Assembly: GCF_900177325.1 (NCBI RefSeq)
Contig: NZ_FXBL01000004.1
Coordinates: 3,286,001 to 3,350,000 of the forward strand
Reading direction: 5' to 3'
DNA from: Mesorhizobium australicum
GTDB lineage: Bacteria > Pseudomonadota > Alphaproteobacteria > Rhizobiales > Rhizobiaceae
Length of the DNA: 64,000 nt
Below the pieces are notes generated by a model. It worked only from the letters and a program-made list of their open reading frames with translations. It did no database searches and was not told where the DNA came from. The position numbers and the translations under genes are program-made. This document shows positions 27,705 through 39,744 of the stretch, in pieces. How positions within the stretch are numbered: position 1 is the first letter of the stretch; each line of letters begins with the position of its first letter.

Positions 27705-29540
27705 TTATTCGGGCAGGATGCGCACCGCGCCCCGGTCGGCGCTGGCGGCAAAGGCCGCATAGGCCTTCAGCGCCGTGGTGACATTGCGCTTGCGCGCTGC
27801 CGCCGGCTTCCAGCCGAGCTTCTCCTGCTCGGCGCGGCGGCGGGCGAGCTCTTCCTCGCCGACCTTGAGATTGACCGCACGGTTGGGGATGTCGATCTCG
27901 ATGATGTCGCCCGCACGCACCAACCCGATCGCCCCGCCGCTCGCCGCTTCCGGCGAGACGTGGCCGATCGAGAGCCCCGACGTGCCGCCGGAGAAACGTC
28001 CGTCGGTCAGCAGCGCACAGGCCTTTCCGAGGCCCTTCGACTTCAGGTAGCTGGTCGGATAGAGCATCTCCTGCATGCCCGGGCCGCCGCGCGGACCCTC
28101 GTAGCGGATGACGACGACGTCGCCGGCCTTGACCTCATTGGCGAGAATGCCTTTCACCGCCGCGTCCTGGCTCTCGTAGACCACGGCCGGGCCGGTGAAC
28201 TTGAGGATGGATTCATCCACCCCCGCCGTCTTCACCACGCAGCCGTCGAGCGCGATGTTGCCCTTGAGCACCGCCAGACCGCCATCCTTGGAGAACGGCG
28301 TCTCGGCGGAGCGGATGACGCCCTTCTCGCGGTCGAGGTCGAGCTCGTCCCAGCGCCGATCCTGGCTGAACGCCGTCTGCGTCGGCACACCGCCGGGGGC
28401 GGCCATGAAGAATTCGCGGACGGAAGCGCTGTTCGTGCGTGAGATATCCCAGCGGTCGATCGCATCGCCCATGGTCGTGGTATGAACGGTCGGTCGGTCG
28501 CGGTGCAAAAGGCCGGCGCGGTCCAGCTGGCCGAGGATGGCGAAGATACCGCCTGCCCTATGCACGTCCTCCATGTGGACGTCGTTCTTGGCCGGCGCGA
28601 CCTTGCACAACACCGGCACGCGGCGCGACAGCGCGTCGATGTCATCCATGGTGAAATCGACCTCGCCTTCGTAAGCCGCGGCAAGGATGTGCAGCACGGT
28701 GTTTGTGGAGCCGCCCATGGCGATGTCGAGCGCCATGGCGTTCTCGAAAGCTTCCTTCGTGACGATCGAGCGCGGCAGCACGCTGTCGTCGTCCTGCTCA
28801 TAGTAGCGCTGGCACAGATCGACAACCAGATGGCCGGCTTCGACGAACAGACGCTTGCGATCGGCATGCGTTGCGAGTGTCGAGCCGTTGCCCGGCAGCG
28901 ACAGGCCGAGCGCCTCGGTCAGGCAGTTCATCGAGTTTGCGGTGAACATGCCCGAGCACGAGCCGCAGGTCGGACAGGCCGAGCGCTCGATCGTCTTCAC
29001 GTCCTCGTCGGACACCTTGTCATCGGCTGCGGCCACCATCGCGTCGACCAGGTCGAGCGCGACCTTCTTGCCCTGCAGCACGACCTTGCCTGCCTCCATC
29101 GGGCCGCCCGAGACGAAGACGGCCGGGATGTTGAGTCGCATCGCCGCCATCAGCATGCCGGGCGTGATCTTGTCGCAGTTGGAGATGCACACCATCGCGT
29201 CGGCGCAGTGCGCATTGACCATGTATTCGACGCTGTCGGCGATGAGCTCGCGCGACGGCAGCGAATAGAGCATGCCGTCATGACCCATGGCGATGCCGTC
29301 ATCGACTGCGATCGTGTTGAATTCCTTGGCAACGCCACCCGCCGCCTCGATCTCGCGCGCCACGAGTTGGCCGAGATCCTTGAGGTGGACGTGGCCGGGC
29401 ACGAACTGCGTGAACGAGTTCACCACCGCGATAATCGGCTTGCCGAAGTCGGAGTCCTTCATGCCGGTGGCGCGCCAGAGGCCGCGCGCGCCGGCCATGT
29501 TGCGGCCGTGGGTAGTGGTGCGGGAACGATAAGCGGGCAT
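27705..29540 (-). CDS. ilvD: Dihydroxy-acid dehydratase
   Basis: This is a 611-residue iron-sulfur enzyme that dehydrates dihydroxy-acids to 2-keto acids in isoleucine, valine and pantothenate synthesis. Signature stretches are [37 protein letters not shown] with a cluster cysteine, and [19 protein letters not shown] with further cysteines; the C-terminal half has [21 protein letters not shown]. It is monocistronic-looking, with a terminator behind it. Its cluster could be supplied by ErpA encoded nearby. Confidence 0.97.
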   Translation of the reverse strand: MPAYRSRTTTHGRNMAGARGLWRATGMKDSDFGKPIIAVVNSFTQFVPGHVHLKDLGQLVAREIEAAGGVAKEFNTIAVDDGIAMGHDGMLYSLPSRELIADSVEYMVNAHCADAMVCISNCDKITPGMLMAAMRLNIPAVFVSGGPMEAGKVVLQGKKVALDLVDAMVAAADDKVSDEDVKTIERSACPTCGSCSGMFTANSMNCLTEALGLSLPGNGSTLATHADRKRLFVEAGHLVVDLCQRYYEQDDDSVLPRSIVTKEAFENAMALDIAMGGSTNTVLHILAAAYEGEVDFTMDDIDALSRRVPVLCKVAPAKNDVHMEDVHRAGGIFAILGQLDRAGLLHRDRPTVHTTTMGDAIDRWDISRTNSASVREFFMAAPGGVPTQTAFSQDRRWDELDLDREKGVIRSAETPFSKDGGLAVLKGNIALDGCVVKTAGVDESILKFTGPAVVYESQDAAVKGILANEVKAGDVVVIRYEGPRGGPGMQEMLYPTSYLKSKGLGKACALLTDGRFSGGTSGLSIGHVSPEAASGGAIGLVRAGDIIEIDIPNRAVNLKVGEEELARRRAEQEKLGWKPAAARKRNVTTALKAYAAFAASADRGAVRILPE

Positions 29541-29657
29541 TTCCGATCCTGATTGTTCGTTGCCTCTTTGGCTCGCTACTCCTTTAGGCTCAATCGCGAC
29601 GCGTTTCCAGAGCGGGAAGGTCTCTCATTCAGAGCCAGCCGGGCAGTCTGCCGGACG

Positions 29658-29963
29658 TTAATTTTCGACCACATAGCCATATTTGTCGTGATAGACGAAG
29701 AATTCGACCACGTCGGAAAAACGCTGGCGGTCGGTAGATATCGTGACGTGATCATCGCCACTTAGGTACAAAGTCACTTTTTCATCAGAATTTACAACAC
29801 GCTCGATGGTCTGATCATTGGCGCAGGTCTGCATAAAAATGACCTCGGTGTAGACCGTAAATACACTCTCGTCCGATAGGATAACAAAAATACTACCACG
29901 CGAGTCGGAAACTTCGACTTTCTTAATCGACTTGCCAATCAGCCTCTCCGCGAAGCTTTTCAT
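29658..29963 (-). CDS. Hypothetical protein of AT-richer composition, 101 aa
   Basis: I do not recognise this small soluble protein. It has alternating hydrophobic and polar residues suggesting beta-strands (SIFVILSDESVFTVYTEV, EKVTLYLSGDDHVTIST) and ends YHDKYGYVVEN. Codons use A and T at third positions much more than the flanking ilvD and valS genes, which suggests recent acquisition. ATG at 29963 is chosen over TTG at 29972; the ribosome site is weak. It sits alone between ilvD (117 bases) and valS (47 bases) on the same strand. Confidence 0.65.
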   Translation of the reverse strand: MKSFAERLIGKSIKKVEVSDSRGSIFVILSDESVFTVYTEVIFMQTCANDQTIERVVNSDEKVTLYLSGDDHVTISTDRQRFSDVVEFFVYHDKYGYVVEN

Positions 29964-30010
29964 TCTGACCAATTCTCGGTTGCGTCTAAAGACGAAATTG
30001 ATGCTCTTGA

Positions 30011-32785
<2,775 letters not shown>

Positions 32786-32923
32786 TGGGACGGACCGTGC
32801 GGCTGGGGGAGGATGGTGTCGCTGTAAACCGAAAGCCCGGATGGGAGTCAACTGCCACGCGCCGCGACGCTTTCCCGCTCTCTGCCCGAAAATCCTACGG
32901 ACGGATAGCGTGGACCGTAGCGC

Positions 32924-33307
32924 CTACCACCCGGGATAGTAGACGCTGTCGCTGCGGCTTGCGAGCACCTTGCCCTGCGTGTCGCGCGCCATGATCCGGA
33001 TCTCGACGAAACTGCCCTTGCCGCCAGCGTCGCAGCCGATGAAATGGCGCACCGCTCCCGGAGCGAGCCGGTTGCCCGCGTAGGGCAGGACTTTCACAGT
33101 CGGAATCTCGGAGATTCCGCCCAGCGTGCGGATACGAAGCTTGAGCGAGCTTGTGCCCTTTGGCACGTTCGACAGAAGGATCGTCGGACTGCGATTGTCG
33201 TCGCAGCTCCGCCCTGGCTCGGCCGGTATCTCCATGCGCATCGCCGCAGCAGGCAGCGCACCGGCAGCAAGCACGGATATCAGGAGAACGACGCGCAACG
33301 ACTTCAT
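32924..33307 (-). CDS. Secreted hypothetical protein, 127 aa, weakly PEBP-like
   Basis: It has a clear signal peptide (MKSLRVVLLISVLAAGALPAAA). The mature part begins with an acidic-cysteine stretch GRSCDDNRSPTILLSNVPKG and has a second cysteine in FIGCDAGG, possibly a disulfide. The DNRSPTILLSNVPKGTSSL segment recalls the entry motif of phosphatidylethanolamine-binding (YbhB-like) proteins, but the later histidine and GxHR parts are not evident. Function is unknown. It lies between valS and popZ on the same strand, with 38 bases to popZ. Confidence 0.65.
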   Translation of the reverse strand: MKSLRVVLLISVLAAGALPAAAMRMEIPAEPGRSCDDNRSPTILLSNVPKGTSSLKLRIRTLGGISEIPTVKVLPYAGNRLAPGAVRHFIGCDAGGKGSFVEIRIMARDTQGKVLASRSDSVYYPGW

Positions 33308-33345
33308 GCGCCAAATTTAGGCCCGGTCGGGCCGCGCGGCAAGGC

Positions 33346-34032
33346 TCAGCGCGCCGCGCCCCGTGCCACGCGCTCGATCTCCTCGCGCACGAGGCGCTCA
33401 ACCAGCGTCGGCAGGTTGTTGTCCAGCCATTCCTGCAGCATTGGACGGATCATCTCTTCCGCGATCTCGTCGAAGGAACGGCGTCGGCTCGCCGCGAAGG
33501 CGTCCGACAGTTCCCCGAAGGCGGCGGCGACCTGACGGCCGGCCACGTCCGAAATGATCGACGTCCGCGCCGCTTCCGACGCAGCCCCCTGCGTAACGGG
33601 TGCCGGCTCCACGCCGGCGGGCGTCGCAAGGCGCTGCTTCCAGTCTGGCTGCGTCGCTGGACTGGAGACCGGTTCGACATGCGCGGTCTGCAGCGGACGC
33701 TCGGTCCGGGTCGCAGCGGGAACGGGACGATCGACGGCGGCAGGTGCAGGCTGCGCCGGGACGGCCGGGCGCGGTGCCTGCGCCGCCGGCTCTACGATCT
33801 CGGCCGGGCGGCCCGCGCCACGGAATTCCTCCCGGAACGCGTCGATGTCACCGCGCTCCGCGCCGGGAGACGAGGTGTTGGCAGCCGGCGGAATGATGTT
33901 GTCCTCGGCGGAACGTCCGGAATCGCTGTCTTCGATGATGCGCCGGATCGAAGCGAGGATCTCTTCCATTGAAGGCTCGCGTTGCGCGCCTCCCAACTGC
34001 TGGACCACTGCCTCCGCTGCCTGTGACGGCAT
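33346..34032 (-). CDS. popZ: PopZ-like polar organizing protein (DUF2497)
   Basis: This is a 228-residue protein with the two conserved PopZ blocks: N-terminal EPSMEEILASIRRIIEDSD (about residues 19-37) and C-terminal DEIAEEMIRPMLQEWLDNNL then LPTLVERLVREEIERVA. Between them lies a Pro/Ala/acidic disordered linker. PopZ forms a polar matrix that anchors the ParB-parS complex and cell-cycle proteins. The position between tolC and valS is the same as in Caulobacter, which supports the call. It is cytoplasmic and self-assembling in studied members. Confidence 0.85.
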   Translation of the reverse strand: MPSQAAEAVVQQLGGAQREPSMEEILASIRRIIEDSDSGRSAEDNIIPPAANTSSPGAERGDIDAFREEFRGAGRPAEIVEPAAQAPRPAVPAQPAPAAVDRPVPAATRTERPLQTAHVEPVSSPATQPDWKQRLATPAGVEPAPVTQGAASEAARTSIISDVAGRQVAAAFGELSDAFAASRRRSFDEIAEEMIRPMLQEWLDNNLPTLVERLVREEIERVARGAAR

Positions 34033-34160
34033 ATCCCTTTACCCCGCAACTGAGGATTCGCTTTTCGAATCAGGTCTTCAGGGTAACTCACACGGCGCGA
34101 ACGGTGAATCCCCGCCGCGGCTTATTCGGATTTGCGCACAGGATTAGTGGTCCGGCCCGG

Positions 34161-35522
34161 TCAGCGCCCGTCAGGCGTGCGCGTCCCGATCCACTTGTCC
34201 TTGACCGCGTTGTAATGCTCCTGCGGCTTGTATTCAGCGACGTTGAGGCCGAGCTGGCGGACGCTGAGGCGCCCGATCGCCGACATGATCGCATAGCTCG
34301 CCACGACCAGATTTCGCTCCGAACTGATCTGGTTGATCTGCGCGGTGATCACATCGGCCTGTGCATTCAGCACGTCGAGCGTCGTTCGCTGGCCGACATT
34401 GCGCTCCTCGATCACGCCGTTCAGCGCAAGCTGAGCCGCCGAGACGAGGTCGCGGTTGGCCACGACGCTCTCTTTCGCGGCCTGGTACTGCGTCCAGGCG
34501 GACGCCACGGCCTGGCGGACCTGATCGTGGGCGACATCAACCTCGATACGCGCCTGGCCGAGCGACTCCTTGCGCTGCCGGACCGTCGCGGACGTGCGAC
34601 CGCCCGAATAGATCGGCACCGTCAGCGTCGCACCGATATTGGCGCGATCGCTCCACCGATCGCTGCCGCCGACGCCTGGAAGCGACTCCGAATAGTTTTG
34701 CGACACACCTGCGGACGCAGTGATCTGGGGCAGCAGCGCCCCCTCGGCAGCCTTCACTGAATAGTCGGAAGCGTCGACCAGGTGCTTGTTGGCGACGATC
34801 GCCGGATGTTCCGCCGCCGCGACCACGAACGCCTTGTCGATCCCGCTGGGCAGGCCCTTGGCCGGTCCCGCGCCGCTCAGCTTACCGGGCGCCTCACCGA
34901 TAATTTGCCGATAGAGCGCCTCGCTGGCTGCCGCTGTCGCGCGCGCCGCGGCGAGCTGGGCGACAGCCGCCGAGCGGCTCGCATCCGCCTGGGCCACGTC
35001 GGTGCGTGTGCCCTCGCCCACTTCGAAGCGCGACCGCGCCGCGCGCACCTGCTCGACCAGGAACTGCAGGTTCCGCTCGGTGAGCACCGCGATCTGCCGA
35101 TCGCGGATCACGTCCATATAGGCGCTGGCCGCATTGAACAGGATGTTCTGTTCCGTGTTGCGCAGCCCCTCGTTGGAAGCGCGGACCTGCGCTTCCGCTG
35201 CGCGCACATTGTTGCGCGTCTGGAAGCCGTCGAACAGCGACTGCGAAATCGCTACGCCGAAGGAACCGGTGGTCAGCCTCACGCCAGCCTGCGAGGCATA
35301 GTTGATGCTGCCCGAACCGGTGATTTGCGGTCGGTATCCGGACTTGGCGATCGCTACGCCTTCGTCGGTGACCCGCACACCCGCCCGCGCCGAATTCAGT
35401 TCGGAGTTGAATTGATAAGCCTTTGAAAGCGCGCCGAAAATTGTTTCGGCGAAAGCGGGAGATGCTCCCATCAACAGCGTTGATGAGATGCCCAAAACGA
35501 ACAGTTTGCGCACGACGGACAC
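34161..35522 (-). CDS. tolC: TolC family outer-membrane efflux protein
   Basis: This is a 453-residue outer-membrane channel. A signal peptide (LFVLGISSTLLMGASPAFA) precedes two related halves, each with long alpha-helical hairpins: FGALSKAYQFNSELNSARAGVR opens the first and SLGQARIEVDVAHDQVRQAVASAW lies in the second. Family stretches such as RTDVAQADASRSAA and ERNVGQRTTLDVLNAQADV are clear. The start codon is GTG. It forms the exit duct for drug efflux or type I secretion; no pump genes are adjacent, so its partner is unknown. A PCMT-like methyltransferase lies 171 bases upstream in transcription. Confidence 0.93.
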   Translation of the reverse strand: MSVVRKLFVLGISSTLLMGASPAFAETIFGALSKAYQFNSELNSARAGVRVTDEGVAIAKSGYRPQITGSGSINYASQAGVRLTTGSFGVAISQSLFDGFQTRNNVRAAEAQVRASNEGLRNTEQNILFNAASAYMDVIRDRQIAVLTERNLQFLVEQVRAARSRFEVGEGTRTDVAQADASRSAAVAQLAAARATAAASEALYRQIIGEAPGKLSGAGPAKGLPSGIDKAFVVAAAEHPAIVANKHLVDASDYSVKAAEGALLPQITASAGVSQNYSESLPGVGGSDRWSDRANIGATLTVPIYSGGRTSATVRQRKESLGQARIEVDVAHDQVRQAVASAWTQYQAAKESVVANRDLVSAAQLALNGVIEERNVGQRTTLDVLNAQADVITAQINQISSERNLVVASYAIMSAIGRLSVRQLGLNVAEYKPQEHYNAVKDKWIGTRTPDGR

Positions 35523-35693
35523 GACTGACCTCGATTCCTGGCCAGTCGGACGACCGGCTTCAGTTCAACCACGCGTGGCGGCCTCGGAAGGTCAGCGCAC
35601 ACCCCGTTGCGCAAACGCTCCCGCCTTGTCGATCGGCGGATTCGTCGCTCGCGCTTGGCCAACATGGTTGCATGCGCGATTCAAATCAAGCGG

Positions 35694-36347
35694 TCAGAAT
35701 TCGAAAACCGGGGCATTGTTGAAACCGGGCAACGCTTTAACCGCCGCGTTGAACGCCCGGCGCGCGGATACCGACGATCCGTGCTTCACATAAATGTGCA
35801 CGACGCCCGAATTGCCGAGGCCTTCGACCGCCACCAGGCGCCCGCCATCCTTCAGCTGGTCGAACAGGGCTTGGGGAATCTGCTCCACCGCGCCCTCGAT
35901 CACGATAACGTCATAGGGAGCCTGCGCAGGATAGCCGGCCGTCAGCGGTCCCTCGACCACCGCCACAGTGTCGTAGCCAAGCGCCGACAGAACCGACTGC
36001 GCCTTCTCGGCGAGCGCGGGATCCTGCTCGAGCGCCACGACCGAACCGGCGATCTTGGACAGCACGGCCGAGGAGTAGCCGGTGCCCGCCCCTACATCGA
36101 GGACGAAGTCGCCGGGCTGGATCTCGGCGAGCTGTGCGATGCGCGCGAAGGGCGATGGCTCCATCAGATAGCGCCCAGGCGCGATCTCCAGGTCTTCATC
36201 GATATAAGCGAGGCTTTTCTTTGCGGCCGGAACGAATTCCTCGCGCGGAACCGACAGCAGCGCGTCGAGCAGAGGCAGCGACGTGACGTCGGTGGTCCGC
36301 ACCTGTCCGTCGACCATCTTGGTCCGCAATCCGGAGAAATCTGCCAT
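35694..36347 (-). CDS. Protein-L-isoaspartate O-methyltransferase-like protein (second copy)
   Basis: This is a 217-residue PCMT-family methyltransferase, clearly different from the pcm gene at 10072. The N-terminus MADFSGLRTKMVDGQVRTTD is typical of the alphaproteobacterial group found beside tolC. SAM motif I reads FVLDVGAGTGYSSAVL, followed by VVALEQD. The catalytic region YDVIVIEGAVEQIP resembles but is not identical to canonical PCMT. It might not repair isoaspartate. ATG at 36350 is an equally possible start. It is followed in transcription by tolC. Confidence 0.85.
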   Translation of the reverse strand: MADFSGLRTKMVDGQVRTTDVTSLPLLDALLSVPREEFVPAAKKSLAYIDEDLEIAPGRYLMEPSPFARIAQLAEIQPGDFVLDVGAGTGYSSAVLSKIAGSVVALEQDPALAEKAQSVLSALGYDTVAVVEGPLTAGYPAQAPYDVIVIEGAVEQIPQALFDQLKDGGRLVAVEGLGNSGVVHIYVKHGSSVSARRAFNAAVKALPGFNNAPVFEF

Positions 36348-36431
36348 CATTTTCGGCCGCCCAGTCCCGCGCAAATGGTCAGGCCGCCGGGCTCGCTATG
36401 CTCAGGCTGGCCCATGATGTTGCGCACCCAC

Positions 36432-36505
36432 TGGAGGCCTCGCCCGGAATCGAACCGGGGTGCAAGGATTTGCAGTCCTCTGCGTAACCACTCCGCCACG
36501 AGGCC
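36432..36505 (-). tRNA. tRNA-Cys (GCA)
   Basis: The minus strand folds as a complete cloverleaf of 74 bases. The acceptor GGCCTCG pairs with CGAGGCC, the discriminator is U and CCA is encoded. The anticodon loop CTGCAAA gives GCA, and the T-loop is TTCGATT with a CCGGG/CCCGG-type stem. U73 is the identity base of tRNA-Cys. Confidence 0.97.
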
Positions 36506-36606
36506 TCGCGGGTGCGAACGGCGCTCTGTTAACAGAGGGAATCCTGGCCCACAAGCCGTCCGCATGCGCTTGCGTTTCTTTTCCCTTGCCAGGCGCCCGC
36601 GACCTT

Positions 36607-36885
36607 TCAGCCCTTCTTCTGCAGCTTGCGCCGCAGCCACACCCCGGAGCGCCGGTTGAAGCGCCGTATCGACGGCGAATCGTGCGCCAGCACGAAAAGC
36701 CCGAGCGGAATCATCCAGAATCCCAGCACCGGCAGGAAGCCCACCGTGCCGCCGAGCACCAGGCCTCCACCGAGCAGCAGCCGCGGAAGGCGCGACCTCG
36801 GCAGCGCGATCTCGCGCCCGAAAAGCCTGATCTTCGGCGCCGGACGCTCCTCGTTCGGCCGGCTGTCCGTCTCGCCCTCGGTCAT
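36607..36885 (-). CDS. Small two-helix membrane protein, 92 aa
   Basis: This small inner-membrane protein is conserved in rhizobia by my recollection of its pattern. A charged N-terminus (KIRLFGREIALPRSRLPR) is followed by two hydrophobic stretches (LLLGGGLVLGGTVGFLPVLGF and MIPLGLFVLAHDSP) and a basic tail SIRRFNRRSGVWLRRKLQKK. The motif GFWMIPLGL then HDSP is distinctive. Function is unknown. ATG at 36885 is chosen over 36933 because the extra 16 residues look non-coding. It precedes tRNA-Cys on the same strand. Confidence 0.7.
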   Translation of the reverse strand: MTEGETDSRPNEERPAPKIRLFGREIALPRSRLPRLLLGGGLVLGGTVGFLPVLGFWMIPLGLFVLAHDSPSIRRFNRRSGVWLRRKLQKKG

Positions 36886-37056
36886 CGATCGGTCTCGGAT
36901 AGATGCATGCGCGGTCCGTTCCATGCCCCGCATATCGGCGCACCGCGCCCGGATTGCGACCGGCCTGCGGCAAATCGCCGAAAAAATCGCCGCTGCCCTG
37001 TTGGCAAATCTGAATCGGGTTTGCTATAGGCACCGCACTTTGATGAGCACCAGTGT

Positions 37057-37131
37057 TCCCCGGTAGCTCAGCGGTAGAGCAACCGGCTGTTAACCGGTTG
37101 GTCGCTGGTTCGAATCCGGCCCGGGGAGCCA
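37057..37131 (+). tRNA. tRNA-Asn (GTT)
   Basis: This is a complete 75-base cloverleaf. TCCCCGG pairs with CCGGGGA, the discriminator is G and CCA is encoded. The anticodon loop CTGTTAA gives GTT at 37089-37091, and the T-loop is TTCGAAT. The D-arm reads AGCTCAGCGGTAGAGC. Confidence 0.98.
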
Positions 37132-37283
37132 ATCTTTCAGATCTCGCCATATCCAGTCACTTCGCGCGCAGCTCGCGCGCCGATTTCCCTCCGACCGACT
37201 TCTTGTCATCTGTCCGTTGACGCGGATCAAGGCGCCTGCCCGTCCAGTGCATATCAGGACCATGACGGGCGGGGTTTGGATCT

Positions 37284-38126
37284 ATGAAACGGAACGGCAT
37301 CGCGGCAGGCAAGCCGGCGCTTGGGCTGAGGGTATTCGCGCTGTTCTTACTCGTTGGGCTGGGGGCCTGCACGACCACGGCCCGGCACAAGAATGAGGTC
37401 GGCGCCTATCCGCCGTGGCTGATCAGCATCGCGGAGCCGGCGGCTCCGGCGATCGGCATGGCGATCTCCGCGGTGCAGTGGCGGCATGGCCGCCTCAACT
37501 CGGGCAGCAGCGCGCTTGACTATTTGCGTGCGCGCATGCGGCCGCTCGACGTGTTCCTCTTCAGCAACAAACATCGCCTCTCCGGGCACACCGGGGCAGG
37601 ACTCTTCGGCCATTCGGCCGTCTACTTGGGCTCGGAGCGTGACTTGAAAGCCCTGGGTCTCTGGAATCATCCGGCGATCGTTCCTCACCATCAGGCGATC
37701 CGCGAAGGCCGGTCGGTGATCGAATCGGCACAGGCCCACAGCACAGCACTGGCGCCGGTTGCCCATCTCGCAGACACCGACCGAGTGGTGCTGTTGCGGC
37801 CACAACTCGCCAGGGAGCGGAAGGAAGCCGCCATCGCCAGGCTTTTCGCGCTCGTTGGCACACGATTCGACCATCACTACCGGCTCGACGAGAGTGGGCG
37901 CCTGTTCTGCACCGAACTGATCGAGTTGGGGATTCCCGAACTGAGACTGCCGCGCCGCGAGACCTATGGCCGCGAGGTGATCCTTCCCGACGACGTGGCC
38001 CTGCGGGCCATTTCCGGCGGTGGGAACCTCCGCTTCGTCGCCTATCTGCGCGCCGACCGCGAAGGTTGGGAAAGTGCCGGGCCCGCTGACCTCGGCGAAG
38101 ACATCAAGCACAGCGCGGCGAAATGA
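37284..38126 (+). CDS. Lipoprotein with YiiX/NlpC-P60-like cysteine hydrolase domain
   Basis: This is a 280-residue protein with a lipoprotein signal ending GLGACTTT (Cys29). The catalytic layout of the YiiX group of papain-like hydrolases is visible: GHSAVYLGSERDL with the His, GTRFDHHYRLDES, and FCTELIELG with the probable nucleophile Cys. Relatives include cell-wall peptidases and uncharacterised YiiX/YebB proteins. It would be anchored in the envelope. It follows tRNA-Asn by 152 bases and converges on the MoeA/MocA fusion with seven bases between. Confidence 0.7.
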   Translation: MKRNGIAAGKPALGLRVFALFLLVGLGACTTTARHKNEVGAYPPWLISIAEPAAPAIGMAISAVQWRHGRLNSGSSALDYLRARMRPLDVFLFSNKHRLSGHTGAGLFGHSAVYLGSERDLKALGLWNHPAIVPHHQAIREGRSVIESAQAHSTALAPVAHLADTDRVVLLRPQLARERKEAAIARLFALVGTRFDHHYRLDESGRLFCTELIELGIPELRLPRRETYGREVILPDDVALRAISGGGNLRFVAYLRADREGWESAGPADLGEDIKHSAAK

Positions 38127-38133
38127 TCCGCGG

Positions 38134-39744
38134 TCAGTCCTGCAGCGCTCCGCCCGCCGCCATCAACGCCTCTGGCGTGTCCACGTCGAGGCTCGCCGAA
38201 CGGCCGAGTTCCACGTCCAGCACCTCCGCCACGCCCGCCTCGATGACGTGACGCGCACCGGTATCGCCCTCGATGCGCGCGACCTCCGCGAATACGGCGC
38301 GCGGCAGGATCACGGGATTGCCGCGCTTGCCCTCATGCGTCGCGCGCACGATCGCGCGGCCGCCGGAGCGGCGGAAGGCGTCGATCAGTCGGTCAAGGTC
38401 GCCCGCCTCGATCTCGGGCATGTCGGCGAGCAGGATCAGCGCGCCGGCGGCTTCGTCAGGCAGCGCGCCGATGCCCGCCTTGAGCGAACTCGCCAGGCCA
38501 GTGGCAAAATCCGGATTCGCCGCGAAGGAGACACCGAGCCCGTCAAGCGCGGCGCGCACGCGTTCGGCCTGGTGTCCGGTCACGACGGTGACGCCGGCGA
38601 CCTCGCTCGCCAGCGCGCCCTCGGCAACGCGTCGCACCAGCGGCTCGCCGTGAAAAAGGGCGAGCAGCTTGTTCGGCCCGCCCATGCGGCTCGACCGCCC
38701 CGCCGCGAGCACGACCGCATGCACGGCCGTTCGCGCCGCCGGCACCGGGCGCTCGCGCGGTTCGGGCCGGGTGGCGATTTCCATCAGCAGCCCCCCCACC
38801 CCCATGCCGGCGATCTCGTCCGCCGTCACGTCGAGGCCGGCCATCAGTCGGTCGAGCACCCAGTCGAAGCCGTTTTCCTTCGGGCTGCGCGCACAGCCGG
38901 GCGCGCCAAGCACCGGCCTGCCGCCGAGGCGTCCGAGCACCAGCAGATTGCCCGGATCGACCGGCATGCCGGCGGCCAGAACCTCGCCGCCCGCCGCGCG
39001 GATCGCCGCGGGAATCACGTCGTTTGGATCGCACATCGCCGACGCGCCGAAGATCAGCAGCATGTCGGCCCGTGCGGCCATGGCTTCTATCGCCGGCGCG
39101 AGAGCGTCTTCGCGATGCGCCACGCGTTCCTCGCCGACGATGCTGCTGCCCGACCGCCTGAGCCGCCCGGCGGTGATGCGCCCTGTCTTGTCCATGACGC
39201 TGGCCTTCAGCGAGGGCAGCACCGTCTGGATCAGGCCGACGCGGCGCGCGGCGAAGGGATGGACGTCGAAGGCGGATCCGCCTTGGGCCAGCCGCTCCAC
39301 CGTCGCGAGCACCTTCTCCGAAACGGCGAAGGGGATGATCTTCACCGTTGCGACCATCTGGCCCGCTGCGACCGCGGCGTGATCGGGCACCGTCGCGATC
39401 GTCACCGCCGGATCGACGCGGTTGATCGCGTCGATCAACGTCTTGTCGGCCGTGAACACACCGGCCGCCTGCGCGTGCAGGTTCACCCGTCCGGTGGCGG
39501 GAGCCCTCGCGACGATACCCGAAAAGGTCAGCGCGGCTGAAACGCGGCGCGCTGCCTCGTCCTCCGCCACGTCGTCGGCATCGAGTACGGCGGCGATTAC
39601 TTCGCTCATGCCCGCCGCGCGCAACGCCGCGACGTCTGCGCCCGTAAGGCGATGGCTCTTGCGCAGCCTGACGTCGCCGACGCTGGTCGAATGCGCCAGG
39701 ATGGCGCCTTCCGCCTCGCCGAGCGCGATCGGCCCGAACCTCAC
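38134..39744 (-). CDS. Fused MoeA-like and MocA-like molybdenum cofactor protein
   Basis: This is a 536-residue two-domain protein. The N-terminal part (about 1-330) resembles the molybdopterin-binding MoeA/MogA region: VGDVRLRKSHRLTGADVAALRAAG, MLLIFGASAMCDPNDVIPAAI and GRPVLGAPGCARSPKENGFDWVLDRL. The C-terminal part (about 343-536) is a MobA-type nucleotidyltransferase with VVLAAGRSSRMGGPNKLL. The fusion probably makes molybdopterin cytosine dinucleotide, the cofactor of xanthine-dehydrogenase-type enzymes. GTG at 39744 overlaps the stop of the XdhC gene (GTGA). It belongs to the Mo-hydroxylase maturation cluster at 38134-43008. Confidence 0.85.
   Translation of the reverse strand: MRFGPIALGEAEGAILAHSTSVGDVRLRKSHRLTGADVAALRAAGMSEVIAAVLDADDVAEDEAARRVSAALTFSGIVARAPATGRVNLHAQAAGVFTADKTLIDAINRVDPAVTIATVPDHAAVAAGQMVATVKIIPFAVSEKVLATVERLAQGGSAFDVHPFAARRVGLIQTVLPSLKASVMDKTGRITAGRLRRSGSSIVGEERVAHREDALAPAIEAMAARADMLLIFGASAMCDPNDVIPAAIRAAGGEVLAAGMPVDPGNLLVLGRLGGRPVLGAPGCARSPKENGFDWVLDRLMAGLDVTADEIAGMGVGGLLMEIATRPEPRERPVPAARTAVHAVVLAAGRSSRMGGPNKLLALFHGEPLVRRVAEGALASEVAGVTVVTGHQAERVRAALDGLGVSFAANPDFATGLASSLKAGIGALPDEAAGALILLADMPEIEAGDLDRLIDAFRRSGGRAIVRATHEGKRGNPVILPRAVFAEVARIEGDTGARHVIEAGVAEVLDVELGRSASLDVDTPEALMAAGGALQD

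Noticed and set aside
37157..37390. Minus-strand 77-residue frame before the YiiX-like lipoprotein
   Set aside because: Overlaps the signal-peptide region of a better-supported gene and has no motifs.
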